Assembly: GCA_007922305.1 (NCBI GenBank) | Contig: ML677364.1 | Location: 18,436,260-18,500,259, forward strand | Length of the DNA stretch: 64,000 bases | Direction: 5' to 3' | From: Dermatemys mawii | Taxonomy: Eukaryota; Chordata; Testudines; Dermatemydidae | In this document: piece after piece, positions 1-11,107 of the stretch | How positions within the stretch are numbered: the stretch's first letter is position 1 | How the letters are laid out: each line of letters begins with the position of its first letter | The notes under the pieces: model-generated | What the model saw: only the letters and a program-made list of their open reading frames with translations | Database searches by the model: none | Told to the model about the DNA's origin: nothing | Position numbers and translations under genes: made by a program

Positions 1-600
1 ATTATATTCTAAAAAATTGAATTCTGCCAGGCCTATATTATACTAAATTGTGTATATTGCATATCTATTTATCTATAACTAGAGCTTGTCAGAATCGAAA
101 AAAAAATAATTGAAATGTCTCAAAATATATGTTATTTAAACAAAAATTCCTGTGAAAATGATATACAAGATATTCCAAAATTAAAAAAAAATGTTCTAGA
201 AATCTTCAGAATTTCATTTTGGAATTTAAAAATTTAATTTAGAATACTATTTTTATTTATTTTGTATTGTTTTTACATTATATCACAGCACATCAATAAT
301 GGTATGCACTATTACCGACATATGACAATATAATACTTGAAATATTCTATTTTCATTTTATTTTAACAACCATTAAATGCAACTGCTACTTAGTTCTGGT
401 AAGTACTTATCACCTTACCATTTTTAGATCTAAATGCTTCCTGTCTGTGCTGTAATGAAGCTGTCTGATATATCTGCCTTGCCTCCAACAGAATAATCCT
501 TAGACACAGAGTAGAACCCTTGGTTTAAAGCTGAACTGAAACAAGCCAAGAGACTGCTTATAAAGTATAGTCTGGTATCCCTGATGGTTTCAGATTACAT
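1..600. other. AT-rich intronic DNA, nothing recognised
   Basis: Strongly AT-rich sequence with short A and T runs. No open frame of note, no terminal repeats and no recognisable transposon were seen. Confidence 0.6.
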
Positions 601-617
601 CTTATAAGTTAGTATAG

Positions 618-674
618 AATCAGGGTGTTTAGGAGAGGGATCTGCACCAGATCCCTCTCCTAAACACCCTGATT
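618..674. repeat. Perfect 27-bp inverted repeat with 3-nt loop
   Basis: Bases 618-644 are the exact reverse complement of 648-674, with CAC between them. The arms are mixed-sequence, about half GC, and include a GAGAGGGATC block, so this is not a simple AT palindrome. The first flanking pair (617/675) does not match. The structure could be a young foldback insertion, a microRNA-like hairpin or an assembly fold-back. Confidence 0.95.
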
Positions 675-1615
675 TGTGACAGACATGGCAATTTCCTGCA
701 ATATCCCTGAAAAACCTTACTGGCTTATGTTTAATTTCATGTATTATTGTGGGCCGGAACTGTACGTAACCCTCAGGGGAGATGTGATGGAAGGCTTGGG
801 TGAGCAAAGGACTATCTTGAAAAGCGCACCCCATAAGAATGGACTTTTGAGACAGTGTGTGTGAAGTGGATTTTCTGGAAAATATCTAGGAGGAGGTGAA
901 TACAAACTCAGTCTCCTTCCTCCCTTCTTCCTCTTTGCACAGCTCTCAAATTAGCAATAAAGAGGTGCCAGGGTTCAAGCAATAACAATGGCATCTTTCA
1001 TACAGCATTACATTGCACGCTCAATACATGCAAGGTCAGACTGCATGGAGGATGCCATTTTGTTCTACAAAATGGAATCCTCTGCACAGCATGAATTTTC
1101 ATGCACCGTATGTGAGCAGTTATGGCTTGCACAGCTCTGACAAAAGAGTTGCTGGGGCTGAGCCCTGGCATGTCCCTGAATAAATTAAGCCCTCATAATG
1201 CAAAAACCCAGCCATTTCAAGCTACTCCCTTTGGAGTGGGCCTTCGTCGGCTGATCCCCTATTATATGAGGCCAAAATCAAAAGCCCAAGCAGTACAAGG
1301 GAAAGACTGAATTATTCATTGATTGTTCTGGTTCTGAATCAGAGAGTTATGAACTTGTAATCATGAGGAAAACCCAGTTGTAGGTTCTAAAGAACGGACA
1401 CCTACCAGAACCTCAGGCTGGAATTAGGGTGAACTCTGGTCAGCGTTTTACAATGTGTGTAGGTTCTTTTATTGTTCTGAATGTTTTTTCTGTAAAGCTT
1501 TCACCTTAAGAATAAGTATGCTTGAGTATCACAAGCTGTATGGCATCTCATAACTGCCAACTGTTACATTGTTCATAGTCTTTGAAGAGAAAGCAAAGTG
1601 CAGATGCAAGCCTAT
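675..1615. other. Intronic DNA, nothing recognised
   Basis: Mixed-composition sequence. Open frames of about 62 codons on the plus strand show no recognisable domain and are expected by chance. Confidence 0.5.
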
Positions 1616-1845
1616 TTAGGAAGCCTGGCTTGCTGGGACTATCACAGTGTAGGCAGGGAATGGTGCAGCCTAGAAAACCTCTAGTCAAGAGGGAGAGAGA
1701 TGTGGGTCTCTGCCCAAAAGAGGTGACAGCTAAGGAGCAGGGAGCCTAGAGTGGGTGCTCTTGGTGGACTACGCCAGGGGAATACAGGTGCAGTTGCCCT
1801 GAAATGTAACATCACTATGGTGTGAGAAGAAAGTTTTTGTATGTT
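1616..1845 (-). mobile_element. LTR fragment, same family as 49126-49795, opposite orientation
   Basis: The reverse complement of this stretch aligns with the first part of the LTR-type repeat at 49.1-49.4 kb. Shared blocks include the CTGCACCTGT stretch, the segment reading GAGACCCACATTTCTCTCCC or close to it, and CCCAGCAAGCCAG followed by a TGCC/TTCC-TA stretch. The family resembles a turtle LTR retroelement I recognise by sequence. Only about 230 bp is left and no protein is encoded. Confidence 0.7.
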
Positions 1846-3505
1846 TCCATATTTGAAGGGAGAGGAGAGAAATGGCATCACTGATAACTCTTAAGAAAAG
1901 TACAGATAGTGGGCGAAGGCCTACTCACTTTGTTCAGGCAAGTAGTTCCTGCCGCTGAGAGTCAGGAGGTGGCTTTTGTTTCAGAATCGTGCTACTGGAG
2001 ACAGGGGTCTACAAGCAGTTCTTGTCATCAAGGAAAAGGGTTTTAATATTACTAATCTGAAAACTAAACTGTCTGTGTCCTAAATTTTTTCTTTAGCAAG
2101 TATCATTTCAGCTGTTCCTTCCACCCACATCAGGAACTGCCAAAGGCGCCCACCTAAGTCAGTCTGAATAAGGCTTCCTGATTAGTGGGTAGCTCCCTCA
2201 TCTCATTTGAATGCACATATTTTCTCCCTTTCAGTTTTGAATATTTCAAAAAGCTTTATTCTTCACACCTTGAAACCAAAACCCAACATTTAAATTGCTG
2301 CATTAACTGAAAACACCCCCAATTGTGGCTGACAAGTAGCATCTCAAACACTTTGGAAATACGTGATAGCTCCATTTTACTGCTAGAACACAAGTCAGTG
2401 ATGTAAAATGCACACCGTCAAATCTTCACATACTTGACAAAAACCCTTTGAATGCAGGTGTTCAAATGAAACACAGCAATTCAAAAAACATCAACCTACA
2501 CCACCACTGTACAGATACTGTGAAAATAGCCAGGAAGGAAGAAAGGTTTATAGTTCTGTGTTGTATGTAAGGCAGTTCCAGGTGTTAGTTCTTGCTGTGT
2601 AACTAATCATTAAGAAATGACTGTGTTGACTTAGGTTAAAGGGAAGTTTTCCTTTATCTCTAATGATAATCTCTGTGTGCGGTAAATATCTGAGGGACTG
2701 GCTCCTATACTGCATGAATCTGAATTCAGGAGAAGATTGCACAATAGTAAAACCATCTCCTTAAGGCACTATAAAGAAATACTGTAACTATTTTATCTTT
2801 TCAAAATTATTTGACAGCTGTCAGTGTACTTGAAATACCTTTTCTGAATACTACATGCACACAGATACCCTACATTTTTACAGTCACTCCAGATCAGGTC
2901 AAGTCTGAAGAAAAAATGCTTGTTCTACGTCCAAATCAGTTGTATACATTTCCGTAACAAGGACTCCAGGGTGATATCCTGGCCCCATTAGAGTCATTGG
3001 GAGTTCTGTCAATAACTCTGTGGAGTTAAGGTGTCCCCTCAAGTGTGGTTATAGGATAGAAACCCATGCTATATATTTTTTTGTTTTCTATGAGACCTGT
3101 CCTCCATTCAAAGCATTCATTCAAAGCACATCTTTATTGCTACTGATGTGACATACTTGCTGACTTCTTCAGCCAGTTTGAAATGCCTCTCCTTTCGGAA
3201 TCTAGAAAACTGACCCCGTTATATATCTGTTCTTCTAAGCTAGAGGGTGAGGTTGTCCAGGAAACCAAACAAGTTGACTAAACATGTTCACAATTAATTT
3301 ACTTTTGCTTTCATTTTCTGCCAACAGATGTTTGACAATCCCTTGCCCCCAGCACCCACACCGCTGTGAAATACAAGCTGAGCATGTATGCTAGATATCA
3401 ACAGTGTTCTGATTCATTTGTATACTGCATGAGAATTGTTAGACACCAGATAAACTGGGAGAAGAGGCTAGTAGAAAGCATCTATCTCCTCTTTGTTCAA
3501 TAGCA
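1846..3505. other. Intronic DNA, largely unique
   Basis: No coding signal. A short stretch near 2981-3020 resembles half of the CCCATT-GAAGTC-type foldback repeats seen elsewhere in this window, too degraded to delimit. Confidence 0.5.
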
Positions 3506-4214
3506 TTTGGTAACTGCTATTTTTACTATTTGTATTGCTACATAATGTGCTAGGTGCTTTACAGGAAATTTCACAGTCCAAGGACTAATCCATATCTCCC
3601 ACTGCATGGGGTAGAAAGAGGGTACAGGGATACCTACTGCTTAGTGCACTTATGGAAGGAACTCATTTTGGCAACAGGTAGTCAAAAGCACAAGAGAGGG
3701 ATCATGCTAATACTGCTCGCAGCACCAGTGAACCCAGGTGACCACGTCTGGGCAAAAGACAGCAGAGCTGAGGTGCTGGAGAAGCATCAATTACAGCAAG
3801 GTGCACTTTCCAGCATGGTCCACACAGCTATCAGGAGGTATTGCCCCTACTACCACCACGTAGGCAGTACACCTGCTGCCCTGGTGTATAGTACACATGA
3901 TTAATCCCTGAATGTAGACATTAAATAACTGGTAACAAAACAATGAACATATTGGTGGGTATTGTGGATGAATGGGAGAATATGGGTTGCAAAAATAAGT
4001 TCATGTAGTAGTTGCTTAGACAAAGATGCATACTTCTTAGAGGTTCAGTGAGGGGGATGGCTACTGGCAGAACTCTTGTTGGTGATTTAATACTGTTCAT
4101 ATAAATGCTAATGAGACTATGCTAAGGGCACTATTGAACATAGTTGATTGTTCCTCAGGTACATAGGGCTCTTCCATTACCAACAGCGTACCCTATTTTG
4201 GGGATACTAAAAGG
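3506..4214. other. Intronic DNA with a short SINE-like scrap
   Basis: About 60 bp near 3510-3570 (TATTTGTATTGCTA, then GTGCTAGGTGCTTTACA) resembles the widespread reptile repeat whose other part is seen at 61925-62105. The remainder, including a 116-codon open frame at 3554-3904, has no recognisable protein feature. Confidence 0.4.
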
Positions 4215-4222
4215 CTTTAATG

Positions 4223-4920
4223 CAGGGGTGGGCAAACTATGGACCGTGGGCCTGCTCAGCTCTGGAAAGTGGCTAGCACAATGCCTCTGTGGCCCCTGGA
4301 GGCGGTGGGGAGCAGAGAGCTCCATGTGCTGTTCTTGCCTGTGGACTCCTACCCTGAAGCTCCCATTGGCCAGGAATGAGGAACCACAGCCAGTAGGAGC
4401 TTCATGGGAGGGAACCACAGGCTTACGGAGTCCTCTGATCCTCCTCCCCCAGGGCCGGCAGGGCCCGGGTTCTGGCTGCTCCCCAGAGTGGGGCTGGGGC
4501 CAAGGCCAGGACAGGCAGGTAGGGAGCCTGCCTTGGCCCCACTGCCAGCCCAGAGCCGCTCCAGGTAAGCGGCACCAGGCCAGAGCCCACACCCCGAACC
4601 CCTCCTGCCCCCTGCCCTACCCTGGGCCCCTCATGCACCCCAACCCTCTGCCACACTTTGCACCCCTTCCTGCACCACTGCCCTGAGCCTCCTCCCACAC
4701 TATACACCCCTATCCCCTTCCCCGAGCCCCCTCCTTCACCCTACACCCCTCATGTTCCCCAACACCTTGCCCTGAGCTCCTTCCTGCACACTGTACCCCC
4801 TTCCATACCTTGCATTCCATCCTATACCCCAACTCCCTGCCCCAGCCCTACAGTCATGGCTCTGCAAGCAATTTCCCCATCCCAGTGTAGCCCTCAGGTC
4901 AAAAAGTTCGCCCACCCCTG
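4223..4920. mobile_element. hAT-type MITE, 698 bp, with 8-bp target duplication
   Basis: The element begins CAGGGGTGGGCAAACT and ends with the near-inverse AGTTCGCCCACCCCTG. It is flanked by ctttaatg (4215-4222) and ctttaacg (4921-4928), an 8-bp duplication with one change, as expected of hAT transposases. The interior is GC-rich and from about 4590 becomes a C-rich minisatellite of degenerate CCCCTCCTGCACCCTACACC-like units. The long open frames here on both strands (180, 145, 94 and 91 codons) result from base composition and have no transposase motif. Confidence 0.92.
4590..4850. repeat. C-rich minisatellite inside the hAT MITE
   Basis: Degenerate tandem units of roughly 25-40 bp built from CCCTGCCC, CCTCCTNCAC and CTNCACCCC blocks. 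Its position inside the MITE suggests expansion of an internal motif of that element. Confidence 0.7.
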
Positions 4921-5321
4921 CTTTAACGTGTAGTCAGATGGGATTTTCTTCATTCTCCAGCAAATGGAATCGATACAAATGTTTCCCCCAAATTATATAA
5001 TTAACAATAAATAGCAACCAATTTTATTCTGTTTATTCTAGAAACATAAAAAGCCAAGTTCTTTACTTATTTATTTAATCCTGCACCATTAAAATAATCA
5101 CAGCCAACTTTGCTGCAACTCTGATTTACCATTTGTTGGGCTACTCTGAAAACATCAATATGTCATGTTAGTTTTTCACAGAAAAAAATGTAATTAGCTA
5201 TGAAATTAAAATACATAGAAATATCCTAACAACACCTTCCAAATATGGATAATATTAAAATATTCAATGTATCACCAAAGGATAGGGAGGAGAAATATAA
5301 TTTGGTTATGGGATCATTATA

Positions 5322-5353
5322 GAGAGAATTTTCTATAGTCAGAAAATTCTCTC
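5322..5353. repeat. 13-bp inverted repeat with 6-nt loop
   Basis: GAGAGAATTTTCT at 5322-5334 pairs exactly with 5341-5353 around ATAGTC. Small and AT-rich; probably incidental. Confidence 0.8.
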
Positions 5354-5601
5354 CTCAAACATGTAATTTGAAACAATTAGTCTATCCACAGTTTGTCTGC
5401 TGATGGCCTATCTAAAAGGAGAAAAGTTATTAATAAGATACACATATTATTATAGCCCATTTTAAAATAAGTATAAAGGTAATTATAAAACTGATCATCA
5501 TGCAGGACTGCAGCATTACTTACTAAGTTTTAAAAGACAGGCCCAGCATTAAAATTATTCTAAAAATAAAGCTTTTTTTTTTTCTTTTTTCTTTTTTTGC
5601 C

Positions 5602-5650
5602 CCTGGTAATTGTTTGCCTGGTAATTATTTGCCCCAGTAATTGTTTCCTG
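5602..5650. repeat. Short tandem repeat of about 16 bp
   Basis: Three imperfect copies of CCTGGTAATTGTTTGC in a row directly after a T-rich tract. Confidence 0.8.
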
Positions 5651-6155
5651 TAACGGATTAAAATCTTAGTTTCTCATCAACATATTTAGGGCAATAGGTA
5701 CTGAATGCCTCTCTAGGTGACACTGGCCAGGTTTTGTGCTGGGATGCAAGCAGGAATAAGGGAAATGAATATACAAACCAAATTAGGGGCAGACCACGAT
5801 GGTGCAGTATAGCTACTACTTTAGCTTCTCTTTTCAGAGATATAGATCCAGTAGATATAGATCCAGATCTCCCAACTTATCCTCAAATATCTCTCCATGC
5901 AGGCTAGTCTGAACTGTTCTAAAGTTTATTTTTAAAGGCACAGGGGATTACTTATACAACTGATCCCCCTACCTTGCTTCTTCAATGAGGTATTTACAGG
6001 ATTCTTGCAACATGGATGGCCTTGAGTGAGTCCTCTGGCAATGGTGGAATGTTACCTTGTGATAGCAGGATTCTGAAAAATTTGAATATCCTGCCTGGTC
6101 ACAAGCACAGACCAGACATAATTGAAATATGCAGATGTATGGTCACATTGCACTA

Positions 6156-6263
6156 TGGTGACCAGATGTCCCAATTTTATAGGGATAGTCCTGATTTGGG
6201 GGGCTTTTTCTTATAGAGCCACCTATAACCTCCTGATTTTTTACACTTGCTATCTAGTAACCC
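6156..6263. mobile_element. 108-bp MITE with TA target duplication
   Basis: The left end TGGTGACCAGATGTCCC and right end CTATCTAGTAACCC form imperfect terminal inverted repeats. TA flanks both sides (6154-6155 and 6264-6265), as for Tc1/mariner-type insertion. The inner text (ATTTTATAGGGA...GTCCTGATTT) matches a short reptile MITE I recognise. The overlapping 66- and 80-codon open frames are not genes. Confidence 0.85.
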
Positions 6264-6586
6264 TACATTGCATGTATATAAATATGAACTGTCAATCCAA
6301 ACTCAATGTATCCAACTTTAGAATGAGAGTTTTCTGTCTGACTCCTTGCACAATTAGGTTTTAAAATATTAAGATAACTACTTTTTACATGTTTTGACAA
6401 CAGAGCTTTCCTAGATTTTAGTGGGCGAAACTAATGTGAAACTGACGAATGTTGGCAGTCTGTTTTTAGAAAGAACAGAAATATCATCACCACCCTGGTT
6501 GGTCACTGAAGTTACGTAAATATTTGTGACAAAGGTCATTGCCAGATAAACAAAAAAGAAGTCAATCATATTTAATAAAAATATTA

Positions 6587-6617
6587 TTTTAATTAATATG
6601 ATAAACTTATACTTTAG
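6587..6617 (+). repeat. 31-bp dispersed direct repeat, copy 1
   Basis: Near-identical to 9599-9629 (one T/C difference). The flanks do not align, so this is a short duplication or the last remnant of an old repeat. Confidence 0.85.
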
Positions 6618-9598
6618 GCTCAACTTTTCAGAAAGAGGATTGAGGAGCACTTGCAAAAATATGTAAAGTTCCTGTAGTGCCCATTTGCGCATGTAAAGGA
6701 CAATTTGCACAATAACATATGCAAGTGATCACACATTTCATCTCATGGACTTTGGTTCTCAGATTTGGAAAATTTGGCCCCAGATTAGTAAAATATTGGT
6801 AAATTTAGGTTATCCTTTGAAATTTCATACTTTAAGGATTATTACAATCTTTGTGAAATGCTTTCTTCACCGATCACTCTGGTAAAGTTAAAATCCTTAA
6901 ATAAGAACAATACAAAATAAATACAATTTAATTATCTCTGTCTGCCCTCACTGATCAAACTTCTGACTGTATAATAAATTAACATCTTTAAATCCTGCAG
7001 AGAGGTATGTCATTTAACACAAGTTCACTCTGAGGTGACAAGACCAATTCTTAATACTGAATTGTGCCCTACTTGTATAGGTGATTAGAAAACAGCTTTA
7101 GTAGATAGGCTTGATAAGAGCCAGTACTTGTCGCAAAATACGATGGCACTTAACATCTTTCCCACTTTGTAACTTTTTCTAATTAAATATAGAAAGTTAA
7201 TTTGGTTCCTTGAAATTTGCCAGAGCTATAGTCCTCTGTGTAGAGAACAGATATATCATGGGCAGCTCCTGTACACACCTCCCCACCATCTACCTCTAGC
7301 GGGGCCACTTCCACAGGCCCATACAACCCTTGGCCTCTCTACCAACATAAATGTCAGATGAATGGTGCTGGCCATGGAACTTTTGTGATGGATCCATCTG
7401 TTGACTAGGAATTGAATTAGCACCAGATCATTTTTAATTCTATGATGTATCCAAGTCCTTGAACTTCAAAAATGAATTATCTTTATGATTTTTTCCCAAC
7501 AATAAGTTGTTTTGAAATAAAGTGAAATTAGGGGGCTTCCTATCTTAGTGGACCGTTTGTCTTTCATTCGAGAGTACAAATTATGTCTGAGGTCCTATCT
7601 ATGACTTGGAATTAATGCACCCCAACTCTGCTCACAGTACACTGGAATGTAGTTTCACAAAAACACCACACAGAATTTGACATGTTGATATCTTTATGGC
7701 CAGACTAGTAATTTAATCATTTTAGAAAAATGTAGATAAAGGTAGCTAAGAATAGTTAAAATGGAGATAATTTCACAGAGTTCAACACAACATACGAGGT
7801 GGTGGTGAAAGAGATATTGCATTGTTTCTTTACTTCCCAACCTACACATGGTATTACTATACAGTATATTTGTATCTGACTTAGAGTTCCAGATCAGTAT
7901 CTGACCATATTATCAGAATTATAACTAAGCTAAATGGAGTGATTTAATGATGCTGTGTCATTATAAAGTTGATATCTTAACTCATAATATTTAAATCAGA
8001 TGCATATAACCATCTTGATTAATTTTTTAATAAAGTGAAGTAAAAAGATGGTCAGCCATGGGAGAAGAGGTATTTAAATGATTTGGTCAGATGTATACCA
8101 CAAGGGAAAAAAAATATCAAAGACAGAACTTGCTGGCTAACACAGCTCTCAAGAATGTTTTCCCATGCCTGCTTTCAACTTTTATTTAGTAATAAATTCT
8201 AAAGTTGAACAGTAAAAAACCCATAATTACTTTTTCCACTGAAGACATTTAAAAAGTGCTCTAATCATGACAGTATGAAAAACGAAAGCAGCAGTAAGAG
8301 AAAAAAATGGCAGGTTTCAAATCATAAAGTACTGACTCATGTCGCTTTCAATAGAGATTCACTTGCTACTGGACCCCCCTTTAACTTGGGCTTTTTACTC
8401 TAAAATCCTAAATCAGGACATATTTCATCCTCAAGTTGAACTGCTTTATTTAAGAAAAAGCAAACCAACAGTGAGCCATTCACAGAAAAAAGTCCTATTG
8501 AAAGCCACAGGCAGGCAAACACCAGTAAAAAGTTCACTGGGAACATCTTCCTAGTACACAGTAGGTTACGAAACACCTAAAATAAGCACAAAGATGTATT
8601 GACATAGAGTTTTAAAGAAAAAAATGGACTGAGTGGTCTAACGTGGTCTAAAGTGTTTTGACCTTATTCACAGCAGTCTCACTAACAAAATCCCAGATGG
8701 CAGAGAGGTGTGAAGGACAGAACATAGCTTCAAACCTTTTTTAATTCACTTATCTCAAGAATCGACATGAAGTTTAAACCTGAACAAAGTAATAAACACA
8801 GCCAAGGCTATTTAAGACTTAGTTAAAAGTTTAAATTTGTGCAGAACTCTAAAGCAAGAAGTGAAATGTCTTTTTTGGAATACCCACCTGCAGGCACTGA
8901 TGAAAAGAGGGAAAACAAATCCATTTAAAATTTAGCAGTCAAACAACCAGAAAGGGAGTTTAATAGACTTGCTCTCTCCTTTGGACTTCCTGCCTCTTGC
9001 TCAAGAAGGTCTTGCCTTCTTCCATGGTCTCTGTGAATAAGAGTTATAGAAATCTGCTGCCTGGATGATGGGAAGGCAAGAGTTTTCAGACAGAGACCAA
9101 AAAATATTTTTACAGTTATTTTTAACCTATCATTTAATTGCTAAATTTTATAAAGTGTTAAGAGTTCAAAAATGTGGAAAGCTAGCATGATAAAATGTTG
9201 GTGACTACATTAGTTTCTCTTATATTTCCACTGTGGATGATATTTTATACCAGAAAGCTATAATCAATAAATTTAATAATTTTGGTGTAGTTTAAATTCA
9301 TAACAATTAGTTTTTAAATTGAGATCCATTTTTCAACCTTAAAATGCCCTAAAGTATATGTCATTGCAGAGGAGTCACCCAAGTTTTAATAAACATGGTC
9401 TTGGTCATTAAAATCATTCTTCTTGTCTGAAATCCAGACTAATTTCATTCTTTAAAAATAAGTCTACAGACAGCTTTGCTGCTCATTTTTCTAATCTTAA
9501 AGTTCCAACAGGTCTCAATGGAGAGAACAATTTGGCTTTTGGAAATTCCTCTTCGTACCAGAACATATAGGAAGTATATCCTCCCTCAACAGAATTTC

Positions 9599-9629
9599 TT
9601 TTAATTAATACGATAAACTTATACTTTAG
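9599..9629 (+). repeat. 31-bp dispersed direct repeat, copy 2
   Basis: Second copy of the AT-rich sequence at 6587-6617, about 3 kb away in the same orientation. Confidence 0.85.
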
Positions 9630-10448
9630 TCATAAGTTAATCACTCTATAAGTCCAGCTGCAATTATAGAATTTAAGGCTATGGTTACCAAATTATTAAT
9701 AGTGATAGTAGAGTCGTTGTGAAGGTTTTCAAAAGTATGAATATGATAAAAACAACAAACCTGCCTGAATACTTATAATGTAATTTAATTTATATTCAGC
9801 ATGACGGTAGAATACTTCCAATGAATCCTAAATGGAAGGAAAAAAGTAAGAGATATATAGGGGACACTAAATTTAACCTAAAAATGCTATACAAACTGAC
9901 ATTCAGGTTTCCTGTCATCCACATGGTTTCATCAAAAACTGCTCTACTTTAGTTTCTAAATCCGCTACAAACTTATTTTTGTAATGTATAGGTTGTCCAG
10001 GGTGGTCATACATACCTTGACAGCTGAGGACAGCATACTCCTACAGGCAGTCTACAAAGGCTACTAGTCATTGTTTTCTACTCCTACTAATATCTTCCCA
10101 AAGAATTAAAGCTTCTTCCTTTATGCCTCCCCCGGGGGAAAAAAAGGCTACTTCTGATAGCAACACATCTGTTCTCTTCCTTCGCATCAAAACAGAACAT
10201 AGTATTCCTAAAGGCTAAACTAATCCATGACATATGGTAGACACCAAACAATCAATATGCATAAAGAATTATATGAGCATTGAAATACAGTTTCCAACAA
10301 TATTTAACAAAAAACCAGCCATATCCTATGTTGAAAAGGAAACTGTCAGGTCAATTTATGTCCAAAGTGTGGGTTATATAAAAATCAAGATTTTACTAGA
10401 ATTTAAGACCAATATCAGTGAGCCAGGATCTTTTAAAAATCACAGTGT

Positions 10449-10484
10449 AAACACACACACACACAAACTCACACACATACACTT
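10449..10484. repeat. (CA)n-type microsatellite, interrupted
   Basis: A run of alternating A and C interrupted by AACTC and AT. It lies inside an 88-codon open frame that is not a gene. Confidence 0.9.
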
Positions 10485-10781
10485 TATTGTCTGGGTCTAG
10501 ACATCCCCTGCAGTGTTTGTCAAATGCAGCAGTATTGTGACAGTGCACAACAGATGAAAAGAGAAACTGACTATAAATAAAAGTGAAAAATGACTTGGCT
10601 ATTTTCTTTGTCCAAAGAGATGGAAATGCAAAAAATAGACAATTGGCATTAATGGTGAAGAGTACATTATATTTGTATCTTATTTTCTGCCAGTTTTAGT
10701 CACTTTAGGGACTTCTAATAAGACTGATAAGAATGTCAGCAGCACTATTTTTATTCCATTTAAATAAGAATATATGGAGAT

Positions 10782-10972
10782 ATACCTATCTCATAGAACT
10801 GGAAAGAGCTTGAAAGGTCATTGAGTCCAGTCCCCTGCCTATGCTAGCAGGACCAAGTACTGTCCCCTGACAGATTTTTTGGCCCAGATCCCTAAATGGC
10901 CCCCTCAAGGATTGAACTCAACCTGGGGTTTAGCAGGCCAGTGCTCAAACCACTGAGCTATCCCTCTCCCCA
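10782..10972 (-). mobile_element. tRNA-derived SINE with LINE-like tail
   Basis: On the minus strand the element starts with a tRNA-like head: an A box TAGCTCAGTGG (10950-10960) and a B box-like GAGTTCAATCC (10907-10917), the spacing of an RNA polymerase III internal promoter. A unique body follows and the 3' tail reads ...CAATGACCTTTCAAGCTC...TTCTATGAGATAGG, resembling CR1/L3-type LINE 3' ends that would provide retrotransposition in trans. I recognise the head as a reptile tRNA-SINE. It is not a working tRNA gene because no anticodon arm or acceptor stem pairing is preserved. Confidence 0.85.
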
Positions 10973-10996
10973 ATTTGTATTGGATGAGTTGAAAAC

Positions 10997-11107
10997 CAGT
11001 TTTTCAGCCTTTTTTCATTTGTGGACCCCTAAAAATTTTTGAATGGAAGTAAAGACCCCTTTGGAAATCTTAGACATAATCTGCAGACCCTTGGCTGAAA
11101 ATCACTG
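10997..11107. mobile_element. hAT (Charlie-like) MITE, 111 bp
   Basis: The left end CAGTTTTTCAGCC and right end GGCTGAAAATCACTG are imperfect inverted repeats. The inside carries two GTGGACCCCT/GACCCCTTTGGAAATC blocks typical of CAGTGGTTTTCAACC-type hAT MITEs. I see no matching 8-bp target duplication, so the copy is old. Confidence 0.7.

Larger units (their letters stand above)
4929..6153. other. AT-rich intronic DNA with small repeats
   Basis: No gene. It contains a 13-bp hairpin (5322-5334 with 5341-5353), a T-rich tract (5572-5599) and a short tandem array (5602-5650). Otherwise unrecognised. Confidence 0.6.
6264..10781. other. Long AT-rich intronic stretch, largely unique
   Basis: About 4.5 kb without a gene or a clear transposon. 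A 31-bp sequence at 6587-6617 recurs at 9599-9629 with one mismatch. A (CA)-rich microsatellite lies at 10449-10484. GC rises locally near 7255-7345 without recognisable content. Confidence 0.55.

Noticed and set aside
4144..4707. Long overlapping open frames (180, 145 and 94 codons)
   Set aside because: They lie in a GC/C-rich hAT MITE with clear ends and target duplication, occur on both strands and carry no transposase or other motif.
10905..10972. Apparent tRNA gene on the minus strand
   Set aside because: Only the A and B boxes are present; no cloverleaf or anticodon arm can be formed and it continues into a SINE body.
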